Source of the DNA: Candidatus Mediterraneibacter guildfordensis
GTDB lineage: Bacteria > Bacillota > Clostridia > Lachnospirales > Lachnospiraceae
Length of the DNA stretch: 64,000 nucleotides
Assembly: GCA_019112735.1 (NCBI GenBank)
Contig: DXIS01000015.1
Coordinates: forward strand, 1 to 64,000
Reading direction: 5' to 3'
The notes under the pieces: model-generated
Databases searched by the model: none
What the model saw: only the letters and a program-made list of their open reading frames with translations
Told to the model about the DNA's origin: nothing
In this document: in pieces, positions 62,309 through 64,000 of the stretch
Numbering within the stretch: position 1 is the stretch's first letter
Layout of the letters: each line of letters begins with the position of its first letter
Position numbers and translations under genes: made by a program

Positions 62309-62899
62309 TCAGGAAAACATCTCCATTTCCTTCTGTATGGACGTCTCGCAGGATCGCATCGCAAGGATCGTCTTCTCAAACAGTTCGTTAAGTTCCCAGC
62401 CGAGCATTTCGGCGCCTTGTCTGATCACATCACGGGAGCAGCCCGCCGCGAACCGCTTGTCTTTGAATTTCTTTTTTACACTGGAAACTTCCATGTCCAT
62501 TACGCTCTTTGACGGACGCATCAGCGCTGCCGCCCCGATAAGACCGGTCAGTTCATCCGTAGCAAAGAGCACCTTCTCCATCTCATGGACCGGCTCTTTG
62601 TCACTGCATATCCCGTAGCCGTGGGAACAGACCGTATAGATCATGTCCTCGCCGACGCCGCCCTTTTCCAGAAGCTCCGGCGCTTTCTGACAGTGTTCCT
62701 CCGGGTACATCTCAAAATCAATATCATGAAGAAGGCCGCAGATGGACCAGTACTCCGCTTCATCACCGTATCCCAGTTCATTCGCATACCAGCGCATCAC
62801 TCCCTCAACCGTAAGGGCGTGCTGGATATGAAATGCCTCTTTGTTGTAAGTCTTTAATAATTCCAGTGCCTGTTCTCTTGTTATCCTGCTTGTTCGCAT
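62309..62899 (-). CDS. HD-domain phosphohydrolase-like protein
   Basis: A 196-residue HD-superfamily protein. HIQHALTVEGVMRWYA and LLHDIDFEMYPEEH give the metal-binding His and His-Asp; a further His lies in SHGYG. The family hydrolyses phosphate esters of nucleotides or other small molecules. AGGAGG precedes the ATG. Substrate unknown. The gene stands with a methyltransferase and a PHP phosphatase on its upstream side. Confidence 0.85.
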   Translation of the reverse strand: MRTSRITREQALELLKTYNKEAFHIQHALTVEGVMRWYANELGYGDEAEYWSICGLLHDIDFEMYPEEHCQKAPELLEKGGVGEDMIYTVCSHGYGICSDKEPVHEMEKVLFATDELTGLIGAAALMRPSKSVMDMEVSSVKKKFKDKRFAAGCSRDVIRQGAEMLGWELNELFEKTILAMRSCETSIQKEMEMFS

Positions 62900-62929
62900 T
62901 TTAATCGTTCCTCCTCTGTAATGGATTGT

Positions 62930-63493
62930 TTATTTTTTGAATATGAATACCGGCAGCGGCGGGCAGTTTCCGCGGTTATAGTATTCATTTACGATTACCG
63001 TATATTCTTTCGGGGCAAGCGTCTTCAGATACGCGAGGATGCCCGCCTTCTCTTCGAAGCCTGTGTCTTTGCCGCTGTAGATGCACAGGCTCATGATGCC
63101 GCCGGACTTGAGGATCACAAGCCCCTGGCGTATGGCTTCGATGCTTGTTTCGGTTCTGGTTGAAAGATTATGATCTCCGCCCGGCAGATAGCCGAAATTG
63201 AAGCAGATCACATCAGCGCTCTCCGGTTCAAGATATTGACTCATATGTTCATGTCCGTCCAGGATCAGAGACGCCTGATCGAGACAACCGTTCGCAAGAA
63301 GGAGCGCTTTTGTATTCTGAAGTGCACATTCCTGAATATCAAACGCCCATACATGCCCGCTTTGTCCTGCCAGTCTGCAGAGAAAAAGCGTATCGTTTCC
63401 ATTGCCCATTGTCGCGTCGATATAGGTGCCGCCCCGTACGGCATTTGATGCGATGACGCTGTGGCACCACTCTGTGATCTGTGATGGATTCAT
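62930..63493 (-). CDS. SAM-dependent methyltransferase, YtqB-like
   Basis: A 187-residue class I methyltransferase of the putative rRNA methylase family (YtqB). YIDATMGNGNDTLFLCRLAG binds SAM, and ICFNFGYLPGGDH is the family's catalytic-region signature. YtqB has been linked to U34 modification of tRNA(Leu) anticodons in Bacillus (TrmR/MnmM type). AAAAGGAG precedes the ATG. ATGA overlap with the PHP gene. Confidence 0.85.
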   Translation of the reverse strand: MNPSQITEWCHSVIASNAVRGGTYIDATMGNGNDTLFLCRLAGQSGHVWAFDIQECALQNTKALLLANGCLDQASLILDGHEHMSQYLEPESADVICFNFGYLPGGDHNLSTRTETSIEAIRQGLVILKSGGIMSLCIYSGKDTGFEEKAGILAYLKTLAPKEYTVIVNEYYNRGNCPPLPVFIFKK

Positions 63494-64000
63494 AGTTGGT
63501 CTCCTTTTATATCTACGCCCATCCGGCTCCGCCCCGGCGAACCGTGAAAATCACTTCCAGCAGTGGTTATCAGTCCGTTCCGGGAAGCAATATCACGCAG
63601 CCAGCCGCGTTCTTCCTCAGTAAAATCCAGATAATCCGCTTCAAGACCGTCCAGGCCCGTTTCCTTCATCTTCGGCAGTGCATCAAGGATCTCTTCTCTG
63701 CTCATCCGGATTTTATGAAATCTCCGGTATGTACAGAACGGATGCGCCCATACGGTTTTGCCGCCCGCATCATGGATCAGATCCATCGCTTCCTGTACGG
63801 AAATGTTCACTTGATCAAGATACGTTGCATACTCCTCGATCCTGCCGTATACTTCTTCAGGTGCCAGCGGATAAAGCTGACGGACATATGCCTCCACATC
63901 ACAGAGCTGCATAACGATCCCGCAGCTTATCGGGACGTCTTCTCTCCTGATCTTATACCCCATCTGTGTGATCTCTTTGCAGAGCCGGTCGTACGCTTCG
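63490..64000 (-). CDS. PHP-domain phosphatase, C-terminal part
   Basis: The frame is open to the right edge, giving the last 169 or so residues. GGKTVWAHPF, GLDGLEADYLDF and TTAGSDFHGSPG carry metal-binding His and Asp residues of PHP-domain phosphatases such as TrpH/YciV, which hydrolyse 3',5'-bisphosphonucleotides or short RNA. The N-terminus lies outside. It overlaps the methyltransferase start by 4 nt. Confidence 0.85.
   Translation of the reverse strand, partial: EAYDRLCKEITQMGYKIRREDVPISCGIVMQLCDVEAYVRQLYPLAPEEVYGRIEEYATYLDQVNISVQEAMDLIHDAGGKTVWAHPFCTYRRFHKIRMSREEILDALPKMKETGLDGLEADYLDFTEEERGWLRDIASRNGLITTAGSDFHGSPGRSRMGVDIKGDQL

Overview
This window comes from an anaerobic, endospore-forming member of the Clostridia, most likely a gut Lachnospiraceae (inference). 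The evidence is the linked block yqhY-nusB-xseA-xseB-ispA-dxs-tlyA-nadK-argR-recN-spoIVB-spo0A, a complete eight-gene spoIIIA operon, cotJ coat genes, yqfC/yqfD, an [FeFe] hydrogenase, a Cys-rich FliB-like protein and ferredoxin-type oxidoreductases. About 90% is coding, mostly on the minus strand. No rRNA, tRNA or CRISPR array was seen.

Layout. 1-240: 3' end of a large serine recombinase at the right end of an integrated element that cuts a Mef-like MFS efflux gene. 0.8-2.6 kb: a MarR regulator and a MalY/PatB-type lyase whose promoters share a TRCGAAATC box. 2.7-5.4 kb: an iron alcohol dehydrogenase/aldehyde dehydrogenase pair. 5.4-9.7 kb: a NifX-like/Cys-His-rich/FKBP fusion, an LtaS-like enzyme and a FliB-like protein. 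9.7-15 kb: two P-type ATPases behind a yybP-ykoY type (Mn2+) riboswitch with an overlapping terminator. 15-21 kb: gdhA, rpsU, alaS and an [FeFe] hydrogenase. 21-27 kb: short metH with a separate activation-domain gene, metF, and glgA. 27-40 kb: the spo0A/recN/isoprenoid/nusB block and prfC. 40-44 kb: spoIIIAA-AH. 44-49 kb: miaB, DUF4250, 5-formyl-THF cyclo-ligase, DUF896, a BofC-like protein and a SpoVB/MurJ-like flippase. 49-52 kb: yqfC-yqfD-phoH-ybeY behind a sigma-E-like promoter. 52-56 kb: a DUF89 protein, a flavin reductase, an aldo/keto reductase, and a cotJC gene next to a fused cotJA-cotJB. 56-61 kb: an alpha-galactoside operon (GPH transporter, GH36, YczE-like protein) under an AraC regulator, with two identical 14-bp boxes flanking the promoter. 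61.2-61.5 kb: a 283-bp non-coding element with inverted ends and two long internal hairpins. The window ends with a membrane-anchored unknown, an HD protein, a YtqB-like methyltransferase and a PHP phosphatase cut by the edge.

The least explained items are the double-hairpin element, the NifX/Cys-His/FKBP fusion, the CotJA-CotJB fusion with a possible Shine-Dalgarno-sequestering leader, and several local regulatory arrangements (MarR boxes, AraC boxes, tandem 0A boxes at spo0A, a hairpin at the 5' end of the nusB transcript).
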